A stretch of 64,000 nt of DNA from Rhodobacterales bacterium (GTDB lineage: Bacteria > Pseudomonadota > Alphaproteobacteria > Rhodobacterales > Rhodobacteraceae): NCBI GenBank assembly GCA_002746935.1, contig PDRW01000030.1:1-64000 (forward strand), in the 5' to 3' direction. Position 1 is the stretch's first letter. The number at the start of each line of letters is the position of its first letter. Below, one piece after another: positions 53,378 to 63,012 of this stretch. The position numbers were made by a program, and so were the translations under genes. Below the pieces are notes generated by a model. It saw only the letters and a program-made list of their open reading frames with translations. It was not told the origin of the DNA and did not search any database.

Positions 53378-53746
53378 ATGCGCAACGCCGCCGCCGTTCT
53401 CGGCATCATCGCGGGTGTGATCGGAATCTTCGTCGGCCTGTTCGGCTATGGCTGGACATCGCTGGTGGCCGAACAGCCCGAAGTCGGCGAGGTTCTGTTC
53501 GCCTTCGAGAGCCCCGGCTTCGTGCGCTTCGTCTCGGTCGCAGGGCCGGTGATGGCCATTGCCGGCGGGGCGATGGCGCGGATCCGCGCGCTCTGGGGCG
53601 GTCTGCTGATGCTGGGCTCGGCCGGGCTGATGTGGCAGGGTTTCGGCTTCGGCGTGGCGACCATGTTCCCCATCGTCATGGCGGGTCTCGGCGGTCTGCT
53701 GGCGGTGCTTGCGGGCAAACCCGACGAGCCGAAAGCGCATTTCTGA
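53378..53746 (+). CDS. Small membrane protein of unknown function
   Basis: A 122-residue protein with four hydrophobic segments (AAVLGIIAGVIGIFVGLFGY, VSVAGPVMAIAGGAMA, LWGGLLMLGSAGLMWQ, MFPIVMAGLGGLLAVLAG) and a short charged tail. It is 42 bp after the ArsC-like gene on the same strand. No catalytic motif is visible. Similar small four-helix proteins are common in proteobacteria and uncharacterised. Confidence 0.7.
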   Translation: MRNAAAVLGIIAGVIGIFVGLFGYGWTSLVAEQPEVGEVLFAFESPGFVRFVSVAGPVMAIAGGAMARIRALWGGLLMLGSAGLMWQGFGFGVATMFPIVMAGLGGLLAVLAGKPDEPKAHF

Positions 53747-53866
53747 GACGCGGGGCCCCTTCAACCGGAACGAACCGCCCGGGGACGACCGGAAAGCCCC
53801 ACCGGGCTGGCCCCGAAATCCGCCGTCCCGGCAAGTCCGGCGGCTGCCCGCGCCCCGGCATGTCTC

Positions 53867-53900
53867 TTTTCCTGGCCGAAATACTCCGGCGGGGGTTTGG
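53867..53900 (+). repeat. GC-rich intergenic repeat, copy 2 (core only)
   Basis: TTTTCCTGGC, CG, AAATACTCCGG at 53867-53889, followed by CGGGGGT but without the tandem GC units of copies 1 and 3. It lies between the convergent 3' ends of the small membrane protein gene and thrS. Confidence 0.75.
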
Positions 53901-53974
53901 TGCGCCGTTTTGGTGTGCCGGGGGCACGCGGGCGCGCGCCCGCGTTTGACGGCGCCGCGCGGCGCCGTTGCCGC

Positions 53975-55963
53975 TCAGCCGGCGGGTTTGAGGTCGGGCG
54001 GGGTGGCTTCGGCGGCGAGGCTGGCGACAACCTCTTCGAGCGGGATCACCCGCGTGCGCTTCTCGCCGAGACGGCGCAGGGTCACGCTGCGGTCTTCCAC
54101 CTCTTTCATCCCGATGGCGAGGATCACCGGCACCTTGCCCACGGAATGCTCGCGGACCTTGTAGTTGATCTTCTCGTTGCGAATGTCCGCCTCGGCCCGC
54201 ACGCCCGCGGCTTTCAGCGCCTCGACCACTTCGAACACGAAATCGTCGGCATCGGAGACGATGGAGGCCACCACCACCTGCCGCGGCGCGATCCAGAACG
54301 GCAGCCGGCCCGCATGTTCCTCGATCAATATGCCGATGAACCGCTCGAACGAGCCGAGGGTGGCGCGGTGCAGCATGTAGGGCCGTTTGCGCGCCCCGTC
54401 CTCGCCGATATAGCTGGCGTCGAGCCGTTCGGGCAGGTTGGGGTCGACCTGGAAGGTGCCGCATTGCCACACCCGGCCGATCGCGTCGGTGAGGTAGAAG
54501 TCGAGCTTCGGCCCGTAGAAGGCGCCGTCGCCCGGTTCGAGCACATAGTCGCGCCCAACCGCCTTGATGGCCTTTTCCAGCGCGCCTTCGACGTGATCCC
54601 AGCTTTCCTCGCTGCCGACGCGCTTCTCGGGGCGGGTCGCGAAGCGGATCTCGAAATCGGCAAAGCCCAGTTCGCGATAGATGTCGGCGAGGAAGTCGAT
54701 GAACCGGGCGCATTCGGCCTGGATCTGGTCTTCGGTGCAGAAGATATGCGCGTCGTCCTGGGTGAAGCCACGCACCCGCATGAGGCCGTGCAGCGCGCCC
54801 GAGGGTTCGAACCGCGCGCAGGAGCCGAATTCGGCGAGGCGCAGCGGCAGGTCGCGGTAGGATTTGAGCCCCTGGTTGAACACCTGCACATGGCAGGGGC
54901 AGTTCATCGGTTTCAGCGCGTTCATCCGCGTGGTCGCGGCGTTATGGGTCAGCGCTCCGATCTCTTCACCGTCGCGGCTTTCATCGACCTCGACCACGAA
55001 CATGTGGTGCTGGTACTTGTCCCAGTGGCCCGAGGCCTCCCAGAGCTTGCGGTCGACCACCTGCGGGGTGTTGATCTCGCGGTAGCCGCCGGCGCGCTGT
55101 TTGCGGCGCATGTAATCCTGAAGCGTGGTGTAGATCGTCCAGCCGTTTGGGTGCCAGAACACCTGTCCCGGCGCCTCTTCCTGCATGTGAAACAGGTCCA
55201 TCTCGCGGCCGAGGCGGCGGTGGTCGCGCTTTTCGGCCTCTTCAAGGAAGGTGAGATGGGCCTTGAGCTGCTGGCGGTTGAGGAAGGCGACGCCGTAGAT
55301 CCGTTGCAGCATCGGCCGGGTGCTGTCGCCGCGCCAATAGGCGCCCGCGACCTTCATCAGCTTGAAGGCGTCGGCGGGCACCTGTCCGGTATGCTGGAAA
55401 TGCGGGCCGCGGCAGAGATCCTGCCAGTCGCCATGCCAATACATGCGGATCGGCTCGCCCTCGGGGATCATCCCGACCAGTTCGACCTTGTAAGGCTCGT
55501 TGTTGTCCTCGTAATGCTTCACCGCCCGGGCGCGCTCCCACAGTTCGGTGCGGACCGGCTCGCGGGCGTTGATGATCTCTTTCATCTTCGCTTCGATGGC
55601 GCCGAGGTCTTCGGGGGTAAACGGCTCTTCACGGTCGAAATCGTAGTAGAACCCATGTTCGATGACCGGACCGATGGTGACCTTCACATCGGGCCAGAGC
55701 GCCTGCACCGCGCGCGCCATGATATGGGCGGCGTCGTGGCGGACAAGCTCCAGCGCCTGCGCCTCGTCCTTCATCGTGTGGATGGCGATCTCGGCATCCT
55801 CGGTGATCGGCCATTGCAGGTCGTAATGCTTGCCGTTGACGGTGGCGGAAATGGCCTTCCTGGCGAGCGAATTGGAAATGCCGGCGGCGATCTCGGCGGC
55901 GGTCACGCCGGCCTCGAAGGCTTTTGCGTTACCATCAGGGAATGTCAGGGAAATCCGGGCCAT
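53975..55963 (-). CDS. thrS: Threonyl-tRNA synthetase
   Basis: A 662-residue class II synthetase charging tRNA-Thr. Domains in order are TGS (about 1-62, [16 protein letters not shown]), editing (about 63-240, with [16 protein letters not shown]), catalytic core ([20 protein letters not shown] with the zinc cysteine; [16 protein letters not shown] as motif 2) and anticodon-binding ([20 protein letters not shown] onward). ATG 55963 with GAGGAG upstream is the start; a frame extension to 56929 crosses the divergent hydrolase gene and is rejected. Confidence 0.95.
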   Translation of the reverse strand: MARISLTFPDGNAKAFEAGVTAAEIAAGISNSLARKAISATVNGKHYDLQWPITEDAEIAIHTMKDEAQALELVRHDAAHIMARAVQALWPDVKVTIGPVIEHGFYYDFDREEPFTPEDLGAIEAKMKEIINAREPVRTELWERARAVKHYEDNNEPYKVELVGMIPEGEPIRMYWHGDWQDLCRGPHFQHTGQVPADAFKLMKVAGAYWRGDSTRPMLQRIYGVAFLNRQQLKAHLTFLEEAEKRDHRRLGREMDLFHMQEEAPGQVFWHPNGWTIYTTLQDYMRRKQRAGGYREINTPQVVDRKLWEASGHWDKYQHHMFVVEVDESRDGEEIGALTHNAATTRMNALKPMNCPCHVQVFNQGLKSYRDLPLRLAEFGSCARFEPSGALHGLMRVRGFTQDDAHIFCTEDQIQAECARFIDFLADIYRELGFADFEIRFATRPEKRVGSEESWDHVEGALEKAIKAVGRDYVLEPGDGAFYGPKLDFYLTDAIGRVWQCGTFQVDPNLPERLDASYIGEDGARKRPYMLHRATLGSFERFIGILIEEHAGRLPFWIAPRQVVVASIVSDADDFVFEVVEALKAAGVRAEADIRNEKINYKVREHSVGKVPVILAIGMKEVEDRSVTLRRLGEKRTRVIPLEEVVASLAAEATPPDLKPAG

Positions 55964-56140
55964 CGGCCATGTCTCCTCGTCGGTTTGGCGCCCACGGAAC
56001 GCCCGGTTGCGGGTCAGCTTTGCGCCGCTTTGCGCCGCTTCGGGGCGGAAGTCAAGCCGGGTGTCGGTTTCCGATTGCGGCGGAAATGTCCGCCCGCGTA
56101 GGCTCTTGCCGTGAATCACTCTGATTTCAGCGGAGGCACC

Positions 56141-56884
56141 ATGGCCGGACCATCCTTTCTCGACACCGCATCCGGGCGGCGGATCGCCTTTCGTCGCATC
56201 GAGGGCGCGGAACCCGGCGTGGTGTTCCTGCATGGGTTCCGGTCCGACATGGAGGGCACCAAGGTGCTGGCGCTGGAGCAATGGGCCCGCACGCGCGGAC
56301 AGGCGTTTCTGCGGTTCGATTGTTCCGGCCACGGCCAGAGCGCGGGGGCGTTCACCGATGGCTGCATCGGCGACTGGGCCGAAGATGCCGCCGCCGCAAT
56401 CGAAGCGCTGACCGACGGCCCGCAAGTCGTCGTCGGCTCGTCGATGGGCGGCTGGATCGCCTGCCTGCTCGCCAGACGGATGCCGGAGCGTTTCGCCGCC
56501 TTCGTCGGCATCGCCGCCGCGCCCGACTTCACCGAAGACGGGTTCTGGACCGGGTTCACCCCGCAGGAACGGCAGCGGCTCATGGAGGAAGGCAGGGTGG
56601 ATGTGCCCTCCGACTACGGCGATCCCTGTCCGATCACCCGCCGCCTGATCGAGGACGGCCGCACCCATCTGGTGCTGCGTGCGCCCTTGCGCTTCGCCGT
56701 GCCGGTGCGCCTGCTTCAGGGCACCGAAGACGAGGACGTGAGCCGCGAGGTGGCGCTGAAGCTGCTCGACCATATCGAGGCGGAGGATCTGCGGCTGACG
56801 CTGGTCAAGGGCGCCGACCACCGGTTTTCGGCGCCGGCGGAGATCGCGCTGATCGAGCGCACGCTGGAAGACGTGCTCGGCTGA
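56141..56884 (+). CDS. Alpha/beta hydrolase
   Basis: A 247-residue serine hydrolase of the alpha/beta fold. The oxyanion-side HGF ([10 protein letters not shown]), nucleophile S101 in VVGSSMGG, acid probably in [10 protein letters not shown], and histidine in GADHRFSAP are all present. It is similar in pattern to ABHD10-like acyl-protein thioesterases. CGGAGG before ATG 56141 is better than the earlier ATG 56111. It is divergent from thrS; substrate unknown. Confidence 0.88.
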   Translation: MAGPSFLDTASGRRIAFRRIEGAEPGVVFLHGFRSDMEGTKVLALEQWARTRGQAFLRFDCSGHGQSAGAFTDGCIGDWAEDAAAAIEALTDGPQVVVGSSMGGWIACLLARRMPERFAAFVGIAAAPDFTEDGFWTGFTPQERQRLMEEGRVDVPSDYGDPCPITRRLIEDGRTHLVLRAPLRFAVPVRLLQGTEDEDVSREVALKLLDHIEAEDLRLTLVKGADHRFSAPAEIALIERTLEDVLG

Positions 56885-56915
56885 GGGCTCCCGGGGGGCG
56901 GCCTCGCACGCTCCT

Positions 56916-57033
56916 TTTTCCTGGCTCAAATACTCCGGGGGTCCGGGGGCGCTGCCCCCGGGCGGTAGTGGGTCCGGGGCAGCGCCCCCGGGCGGTAGTG
57001 GGTCCGGGGGTGCTGCCCCCCGGGCGGCGGTGG
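56916..57033 (+). repeat. GC-rich intergenic repeat, copy 3, with internal tandem units
   Basis: Core TTTTCCTGGC, TC, AAATACTCCGG (56916-56938), then three units of 30-32 bp of the form GTCCGGGGGCGCTGCCCCCG + GGCGGTAGTG (near 56940, 56971 and 57001). Each unit can fold on itself (GGGGGC/GCCCCC). It fills the gap between the convergent hydrolase and phaZ genes. Confidence 0.8.
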
Positions 57034-57103
57034 GTTTTGTGGCGGGTTTTGCGCGGCATCCCCTGAAAACCCTGCCGGGCGCCTTTCGAAAGGCGGTCCG
57101 CGT

Positions 57104-57131
57104 CAGACCCGCCTTGCCTCAGACCGCCTTC
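57104..57131. repeat. Near-duplicate of the phaZ stop region
   Basis: TCAGACCCGCCTT (57104-57116) is a one-base variant of TCAGACCGCCTT (57119-57130), which encodes the last codons and TGA of the minus-strand phaZ gene. A short duplication of a gene's 3' end, as at 11290 and 27563. Confidence 0.6.
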
Positions 57132-58450
57132 AGGTCGGGCTTTGCCGCTTTCGCGGCCTTTGCGGCTTTTGCCGCTTTCGCGGCCTGGGCGCGCTTCTTC
57201 TTCGCCTGCGCCGCATGGATGCCCTCGTTCTGGTCGATGAACTCCAGCACCAGCGGGCGGATGTGGTTGCGCCAGGACTTGCCGGCGAAAATGCCGTAAT
57301 GGCCCGCGCCGATCTCCACATAGCCGGTCTTCCGGTTCTCCGGCAGCCCGGTGCAGAGCGCGAGCGCCGCGGCGCACTGGCCCGGCGCGGTGATGTCGTC
57401 CTTTGAGCCCTCGACCGTCTTGACCGCCACATCGGTGATCTTGCCGATGTCCACCCGGTGGCCCTCGACGGTAAAGACATTGCGGGCGATCTCGCGGTTC
57501 TTGAACAGACGCTCCACGGTCGAGAGGTAGAACTCGGCGGTCATGTCCATGACCGCGAGATATTCGTCATAAAACCTGTTGTGCCGGTCGTGGTCGCCCG
57601 CGGTGCCCTCCGACACCGCTTCGATCTGCTTCATGAAGGCTTTGGAATGGGTCTCGGCATTCATCGACATGAAGCCCGCAAGCTGCAACAGCCCGGGATA
57701 GACCATCCGCCCGGTGCCCGCGTATTTGAAGCCCACCTGCTGGATGGCAAGCTCTTCGAGCTGGCCCATGGTCACCCGGGAGCCGAAATCGGTCACGTCG
57801 GTGGCGGCCACGTCCGGGTCGATCGGGCCGCCGATCAGGGTCAGGGTCTGGGGCTGGGCCTCCGGGTCGATCTCGGCGAGATAGGCGGTGGCGGCGAGCG
57901 TCAGCGGCGCCGGCTGGCAGACCGCGACGACGTTGATGTCCGGCCCGAGGGCGCGCATGAACTCGACGAGATAGAGCGTGTAATCCTCGACATCGAACTT
58001 GCCTTCGGACACGGGGATGTCGCGGGCATTGTGCCAGTCGGTGATGAAGACATCGGCATCGGGCAGCAGCGAGGCGACGGTGGAGCGCAGGAGCGTGGCG
58101 TAATGGCCCGACATCGGCGCCACCAGCAGGATCCGGCGCGCCATCTCGCCGCGGCCCTGCACCCGGAAACGGATCAGATCGCCGAAGGGCTTTTCCACCA
58201 CCTTCTCGACCGAGACCAGATGATCGCGCCCGTCTGTCCCGACCACGGAGCCGATGCCCCAGTCGGGTTTGGCGACCATCCGCGCAAAGCTGCGCTCGGT
58301 GACTTCGCCCCAGGCCGAGAGCCACGACAGAAACGGGTTGGGCAGGGTGGCGGCGGCCGGATAGGCCCCGAGCGCGCGGGCGGTGGCGCCCATCCACTGG
58401 CTGGTGTTGCGCATCGTTTCCATCAGGTCGTAAGTGGCCATGTAGCGCAA
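57119..58450 (-). CDS. phaZ: Intracellular polyhydroxyalkanoate depolymerase PhaZ
   Basis: A 443-residue enzyme that mobilises PHA granules. Markers of the intracellular family are VVAVCQPAPLTLAA with the cysteine nucleophile, FITDWHNARDIPV, and VEIGAGHYGIFAGKSWRNHI with the C-terminal histidine. The tail is Ala/Lys-rich (KKKRAQAAKAAKAAKAAKAA). A TTG at 58450 has GGAGG seven bases upstream, whereas the ATG three codons later (58441) is 16 bases from it, so TTG is the better start. It is divergent from phaC, as in other Rhodobacteraceae. Confidence 0.92.
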   Translation of the reverse strand: MRYMATYDLMETMRNTSQWMGATARALGAYPAAATLPNPFLSWLSAWGEVTERSFARMVAKPDWGIGSVVGTDGRDHLVSVEKVVEKPFGDLIRFRVQGRGEMARRILLVAPMSGHYATLLRSTVASLLPDADVFITDWHNARDIPVSEGKFDVEDYTLYLVEFMRALGPDINVVAVCQPAPLTLAATAYLAEIDPEAQPQTLTLIGGPIDPDVAATDVTDFGSRVTMGQLEELAIQQVGFKYAGTGRMVYPGLLQLAGFMSMNAETHSKAFMKQIEAVSEGTAGDHDRHNRFYDEYLAVMDMTAEFYLSTVERLFKNREIARNVFTVEGHRVDIGKITDVAVKTVEGSKDDITAPGQCAAALALCTGLPENRKTGYVEIGAGHYGIFAGKSWRNHIRPLVLEFIDQNEGIHAAQAKKKRAQAAKAAKAAKAAKAAKPDLKAV

Positions 58451-58640
58451 GGTTTGTCCTCCAGATCCGCTTTTCCGTATCGTCTTCGTGTTGTCGTCGT
58501 ATCGTCCCCGGGGCCCCGGCTCCCCTAAGGGGCAACCCGTAAGTGTTGCCAGCGGGCCAAAGCGTCAGCTAGCCTGTCAGCCAGGGAGGTGCCCCGGCGA
58601 AAATGCTGCGGGTGCGAGAGAATAGGCCGGAACAATCGAC

Positions 58641-60446
58641 ATGACAACAAAAGAAACCTCGCCACCGGCGACCAGCGGCAAACTTCAGGAAAACCTGCTC
58701 CGCATCGAAGAGCTGACGCAACGCATGGCCCGGGCGCTGGCGCACCGGCGGCCGGTCCGGTCTTCGCTCCAGGGGCCGGGGCCCGATCTCTGGGCGCGGG
58801 CGCTGGGGGGCTTCGTCGCCGAGGCGATGGCGCATCCCGAAAAGCTCTGGACGGCGCAGATCGACTATTGGGGCAAGGCGGTGCAGAATGCCGTTGCGGC
58901 TCAGGAGGCAATGCTCTCGGGCGGCGGGGTGGTGCATGACCATACCCCCGCCGACCCGCGGTTCAGCAATCCGCTGTGGCAGACGAATCCCTGGTTCAAC
59001 GCGCTGAAAGGGCAGTATTTCGCGGCGGCCGAAGCGATCAGCAAGGGCATTGGCGATCTGGAGGGGCTGAGCGATTACGACCGCCGGCGGCTGGCCTATT
59101 TCACCGGTCAGATCGTCGACATGATGGCGCCGACGAATTTTCTCGCCACCAACCCCGATGCGCTGGAAAAGGCGATCGAGACCGAGGGGCAATCGCTGAT
59201 CGACGGGCTGGAAAACCTCTGCCGCGATCTCGAACGCAACGCCGGCGAACTGCTCGTCACCCTGTCCGATCCCGATGCCTTCACCGTGGGCGAAAACCTC
59301 GGTACCACCGAAGGGGCGGTGGTGTTCCGCAACCGGATGTTCGAGCTGATCCAGTACGCGCCCACCACCGAAACGGTCCACCGGACACCGCTGCTGGTGT
59401 TTCCGCCCTGGATCAACAAGTTCTACATTCTCGATCTGAAACCCGACTCCTCGCTGGTGAAATGGATCGTCGCTCAGGGCTATACGCTGTTCGTGGTTTC
59501 CTGGGTCAACCCGGATGAAAGCTACAGCGATGTGTCGCTGGAAACCTATGTCGAGGAGGGGTTTTTTGCCGCGATCGAACAGGTGAAGCAGATCACCGGC
59601 GAGGCGGAGCTCAACCTCGTGGGCTATTGCATCGCCGGGACGGTGCTGGCGCTGACGCTGGCGCTGCTGGCGAAGCGCGGCGACACGTCGGTGAAATCCG
59701 CCACCTTCCTCACCACGCTCACCGATTTCTCGGAGAAGGGCGAGGTGGGCGTGTTTCTGGACGACGGTTTCCTTGGCGGGCTTGAGGAAGAGGTGGCCGA
59801 GATCGGGGTCATGCCGTCGCTCTACATGTCGCGCACCTTCTCCTATCTGCGCGCCAACGATCTGATCTACCGCCCGGCGATCAACGCCTACATGCTCGGC
59901 CAGCGCCCCCCGGCCTTCGATCTGCTGTACTGGAACGGTGACAGCACCAATCTGCCGGGCAGGATGGCGGTGCAATATCTGCGCGGGTTGTGTCAGCGCA
60001 ACGAGTTCGCCGGCGCCGGCCCGGGCTTCAGGCTGTTCGATACGAATCTGCGGATTTCGGATGTGAAACTGCCGGTCTGCGCGGTTGCCTGCGAGACCGA
60101 CCACATTGCCGCGTGGAAATCGAGCTACCGGGGCATTCGCCGGATGGGCTCCGGGGACAAGACCTTCATCCTCGCGCAATCGGGGCATATCGCGGGGATC
60201 GTGAACCCGCCATCGAAGAAGAAATACGGTCACTATCGCAACCCGGCCTGGCCGGAGGATCCGGCGGACTGGAAAGCGGGTGCGGAGTTTCACGAACGCG
60301 AAACCTGGTGGTTTTACTGGAACGAGTGGCTGGCGCCGCGTTCCGGCAAACAGGTGCCCGCGCGGGTGCCGGGAGCGGACGGGCACGAAATCCTCGGCCC
60401 GGCTCCGGGCACTTATGTCACCATGTCGCCGAAGATCGGCCACTGA
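58641..60446 (+). CDS. phaC: Class I polyhydroxyalkanoate synthase PhaC
   Basis: A 601-residue synthase polymerising (R)-3-hydroxyacyl-CoA at the granule surface. The catalytic triad is C330 in the lipase-like box VGYCIAGT, D487 in ACETDHIA and H516 in AQSGHIAG. Other family markers are the N-terminal NPWFNALKGQY, then VFPPWINKFYILDLKP and the conserved Trp-rich C-terminus (ETWWFYWNEWL). It lies 190 bp from the divergent phaZ start and 328 bp before phaP. Confidence 0.95.
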   Translation: MTTKETSPPATSGKLQENLLRIEELTQRMARALAHRRPVRSSLQGPGPDLWARALGGFVAEAMAHPEKLWTAQIDYWGKAVQNAVAAQEAMLSGGGVVHDHTPADPRFSNPLWQTNPWFNALKGQYFAAAEAISKGIGDLEGLSDYDRRRLAYFTGQIVDMMAPTNFLATNPDALEKAIETEGQSLIDGLENLCRDLERNAGELLVTLSDPDAFTVGENLGTTEGAVVFRNRMFELIQYAPTTETVHRTPLLVFPPWINKFYILDLKPDSSLVKWIVAQGYTLFVVSWVNPDESYSDVSLETYVEEGFFAAIEQVKQITGEAELNLVGYCIAGTVLALTLALLAKRGDTSVKSATFLTTLTDFSEKGEVGVFLDDGFLGGLEEEVAEIGVMPSLYMSRTFSYLRANDLIYRPAINAYMLGQRPPAFDLLYWNGDSTNLPGRMAVQYLRGLCQRNEFAGAGPGFRLFDTNLRISDVKLPVCAVACETDHIAAWKSSYRGIRRMGSGDKTFILAQSGHIAGIVNPPSKKKYGHYRNPAWPEDPADWKAGAEFHERETWWFYWNEWLAPRSGKQVPARVPGADGHEILGPAPGTYVTMSPKIGH

Positions 60447-60774
60447 CGCGCTGACGCCTGCGGCGGGCGGGGCGCGCCGCTGGCGCGCCGCGCGGGCCTT
60501 TGGTGATGCGGCCGAGTCAAGCCCTTGGCCCGCGCTCTTGTCTGGGCCCTTGTCCGGACCCTTGTCTGGGCCCGTGCCTCAGTCGGTGCCCGATACATCA
60601 AACGGCGGGGCGGGTGTTGCCCCCGGCGGCTTTGCGGGTGCAGAAAACTTGCTGCAACGCAGAAAAATCCGTTGACATGCTGCAATGCAGCATTCATTCT
60701 GATCATGAATTCACTACGGGCTCCGCCTCCCTCTTTCAGAAAGGGTGCCGGTCCCCCCGAATTGGAGCCAACCC
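60447..60774 (+). promoter_or_regulatory. phaC-phaP intergenic region with the phaP promoter
   Basis: No gene. The left half has short imperfect repeats (CTTGTCTGGGCCC, then CTTGTCCGGACCC, then CTTGTCTGGGCCC) near 60538-60580. The right half holds two PhaR-type boxes (60652-60662, 60680-60690) and a TTGACA at 60672-60677. A -10 candidate CATTCT lies at 60695-60700 with 17-bp spacing. Confidence 0.65.
60652..60690 (+). promoter_or_regulatory. Two PhaR-type boxes over the phaP promoter
   Basis: CTGCAACGCAG (60652-60662) and CTGCAATGCAG (60680-60690), matching the CTGC-N3-GCAG sites described for PhaR of Paracoccus. The second box lies in the spacer between TTGACA and the -10, so bound PhaR would block the polymerase until granules sequester it. 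Confidence 0.75.
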
Positions 60775-61239
60775 ATGACCAAGAAGCCCGCTACCCCCGA
60801 TTACGCCAAGATGTTCCAGGACATGATGGGCAAGTTCCCCGTCGACATGTCGGCCTTCGAAGAGGCGTTCAGGAACCAGGCGCAGATGGGCGAGAAGTTT
60901 TCGAAGGTGGCGCTCGAGGCTGCCGAGAAATCGGCCGAGATTTCCACCAGATGGACCAGGGACATGCTCGCCAGGGTCGGCGAAGTGACCGCCGCCAAGG
61001 ACGATGCCGCCGCCTATTCGAAGGCGGTGACCGATTTCGCCTCCGCTCAGGCCGAAACGGTGGCCGAGAACATGGCGGCCTTTGCCGAGATCGCCAAATC
61101 CGTTCAGACCGAGACCGTCGAACTGATGATGGCCGCGTCGAAGGATCTGGGGGCAGAGGCCTCCGCCGCCATGAAGAAGGTCACCGAAGAAATGGCGAAG
61201 GCCGGCAAGGGCGGAAAGAGCGGAAAGAGCGACAAGTAA
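60775..61239 (+). CDS. phaP: Phasin PhaP
   Basis: A 154-residue amphipathic helical protein coating PHA granules. The family opening YAKMFQDMMGKFPVDMSAFE, FRNQAQMGEK and a long Ala-rich helix (about 45-140) are present, ending in a Lys/Gly tail (KGGKSGKSDK). TTGGAG before ATG 60775 is the ribosome site. It has its own promoter with PhaR boxes upstream and a strong terminator downstream. Confidence 0.93.
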   Translation: MTKKPATPDYAKMFQDMMGKFPVDMSAFEEAFRNQAQMGEKFSKVALEAAEKSAEISTRWTRDMLARVGEVTAAKDDAAAYSKAVTDFASAQAETVAENMAAFAEIAKSVQTETVELMMAASKDLGAEASAAMKKVTEEMAKAGKGGKSGKSDK

Positions 61240-61292
61240 GCAGTTTTCGGGTTACCTCCGGGCCGGTACTTCCTCCCATCGGCCGGATATTC

Positions 61293-61320
61293 GGGCGGAT
61301 CCTCGGATCCGCCCCTTTTT
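61293..61320 (+). terminator. Rho-independent terminator of phaP
   Basis: GGGCGGATCC (61293-61302) pairs with GGATCCGCCC (61305-61314), then CTTTTT. It lies 53 nt past the phaP stop and separates phaP from phaR transcription. Confidence 0.88.
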
Positions 61321-61515
61321 GTGTGCATCGCTCACCACCGGGACCAGTGAAACCCGGTTGCCCCGGCGGCCGCAGGGCCCGGCGCCAACGCATCGCTTGC
61401 CTTTGCCGCGACTGCTGGCCTAGGGTGGTTTCCGCGACGGCAAGCACCGGTTTGGCCCGTGCCCGCAGGTTCGGGGGGGCGGAGCATTGCAGAAAACATG
61501 CGGGGAGACAACGAT

Positions 61516-62082
61516 TTGGCCAAAGACCGGGACAAGCTGCTGATCAAGCGCTACGCCAGCCGCAGGCTCTACAACACCGAGACCTCGGATTACGTCACCC
61601 TCGACGACATCGCCGGTTTCATCCGCGATGGCCGCGAAGTGCAGATCATCGACCTCAAGAGCGGCGACGATCTGACCCGCCAGTTCCTGCTTCAGATCAT
61701 CGCCGAACACGAAAGCCGCGGCGAAAACGTGCTGCCGGTGGATGTGCTGACCGATCTGGTGCGTTCCTACACCACTCAGGCCCAGTCGGTGGTGCCGCAA
61801 TTCCTCGCCGCCTCCTTCGAGATGCTGCGCGAAGGCCAGTCGAAGATGATGGAAAATCTCGAAAACCTGCCCAACCCCATGGCCGGGGTGCCGGGGTTCG
61901 AGGCGATGCAGGCCCAGCAAAGGGCGTTTCTCGAGGCGATGATGCAGGGCTGGGGGCCGGCGGGACTGCCGGGGGCGACAAGCCAGCCGGAAAGATCCTC
62001 GGGGGCGGCCGCCTCCGAAGACGAGCTCGAGGCGATCAGGCAGCAGCTTGCCGAGTTGCAGGCGAAGATCAAGGATATCTGA
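61516..62082 (+). CDS. phaR: PHA synthesis repressor PhaR
   Basis: A 188-residue DNA- and PHA-binding repressor. The N-terminal domain begins LLIKRYASRRLYNTETSDYV and the accessory domain IIDLKSGDDLTRQFLLQIIA; a coiled C-terminus (EDELEAIRQQLAELQAKIKD) follows. TTG 61516 has GGGGAG eight bases upstream and gives the usual short lead before the conserved block; ATG 61498, six codons earlier, is the alternative. It likely binds the boxes at 60652-60690 and controls phaP and itself. Confidence 0.9.
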   Translation: MAKDRDKLLIKRYASRRLYNTETSDYVTLDDIAGFIRDGREVQIIDLKSGDDLTRQFLLQIIAEHESRGENVLPVDVLTDLVRSYTTQAQSVVPQFLAASFEMLREGQSKMMENLENLPNPMAGVPGFEAMQAQQRAFLEAMMQGWGPAGLPGATSQPERSSGAAASEDELEAIRQQLAELQAKIKDI

Positions 62083-62428
62083 ACCCGGCCGTCCGTCCGG
62101 GCGCGGGGGGGCGACGCCGCGGAACGGGTCATGCGCCGGGGTCCTGGTCGTGATCGCCGAAGAACGCTGCTGCGCTGGCGGACCGGGCGGCCTCGCTTCT
62201 TGATGGGAGAAAAAATATTGAAAACAGATTGTTGCAATGTAATCCTCATGTAATACATAAAATTCTGCCCATGGCTTCAGACGTCACATCTCCCATCCCG
62301 CCTTGTTCCCTTGCGGCACAACCGCGCCGGCACCCTGGCCGCCACCCTCTGGCCCGCATCGCCGGGCCGGAACATGTCGAAAGGCGCAAAACCGGCTTGA
62401 TAAAGACGGATACTTCAAGGGCTCAAAC
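62083..62428. other. Non-coding stretch with an AT-rich island
   Basis: 346 bp without a supported gene. 62201-62270 is strikingly AT-rich for this genome (AAAAAATATTGAAAACAG and TAATACATAAAATTC) and contains TTGAAA at 62218-62223 with a TAATCC 16 bp on, a weak promoter candidate for the methyltransferase gene. The first part is GC-rich with no clear phaR terminator. Confidence 0.55.
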
Positions 62429-62884
62429 ATGACCGTGTTGAAATGGATCGACCTGCCGCCGTTCTGGCTTCTTGGTGCGCTGGGCCTCGCCTTTGGCCTC
62501 GACCGGCTGGTGCCGGGGCTCGGCTTCGGGCTCGGGGCCATGCGGCTGTTGGGTAACGCGCTGATCGTGGTCGGGCTCGCGGCAATGCTCTTCGCGATCT
62601 TCGAGCTTCTGCGCCACCGCACCACCCTTGTCCCGCGCCAGAAACCCAGCCGTCTGGTGCGCCGCGGGATCTTCCGGTTCAGCCGCAACCCGATCTATCT
62701 TGGCGACGTGCTGGTGCTCGCGGGCGCGATCCTGCGGTGGGACGTGCTGCCCGCGCTGGTGCTCGTGCCCGGCTTCATGTGGCTGATCACCCACCGGTTC
62801 ATCCTCGGCGAGGAGGCGGGGCTCATTGCGGGCTTCGGGCGGCTGGCAGAGGCGTGGTTCGGCAAGGTGCGGCGCTGGCTGTGA
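62429..62884 (+). CDS. Isoprenylcysteine-carboxyl-methyltransferase-like membrane protein
   Basis: A 151-residue integral membrane protein of the ICMT/PEMT-like group (SAM-dependent methyltransferases of membrane substrates). Hydrophobic segments (PPFWLLGALGLAFGL, LLGNALIVVGLAAMLFAIFE, then two near the C-terminus) surround the conserved core RLVRRGIFRFSRNPIYLGDV and the glutamate of RFILGEEAGL. Bacterial substrates are mostly unknown. ATG 62429 is preceded by AAGGG. Confidence 0.8.
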   Translation: MTVLKWIDLPPFWLLGALGLAFGLDRLVPGLGFGLGAMRLLGNALIVVGLAAMLFAIFELLRHRTTLVPRQKPSRLVRRGIFRFSRNPIYLGDVLVLAGAILRWDVLPALVLVPGFMWLITHRFILGEEAGLIAGFGRLAEAWFGKVRRWL

Positions 62885-63012
62885 CGGGCCGGAAACGCGG
62901 CCACAAAATTCAGGGCGCGGGCGGGGTTTCGGTCGAAATCCCGCTGTGCTTCAAGTAGACAGAGCCAAATCCGGGCCAGGGGCCCGGCGGATAGCAGAAG
63001 AGGAGACCAACG

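Noticed and set aside
53975-56929. 984-codon extension of thrS
   Set aside because: The extra 320 residues lie antisense to the alpha/beta hydrolase gene; the true start has a ribosome site and the conserved TGS domain opening.
61498-61515. ATG 61498 as the phaR start
   Set aside because: Not excluded, but the GGGGAG site is better placed for TTG 61516 and the resulting N-terminus matches the family's usual length.
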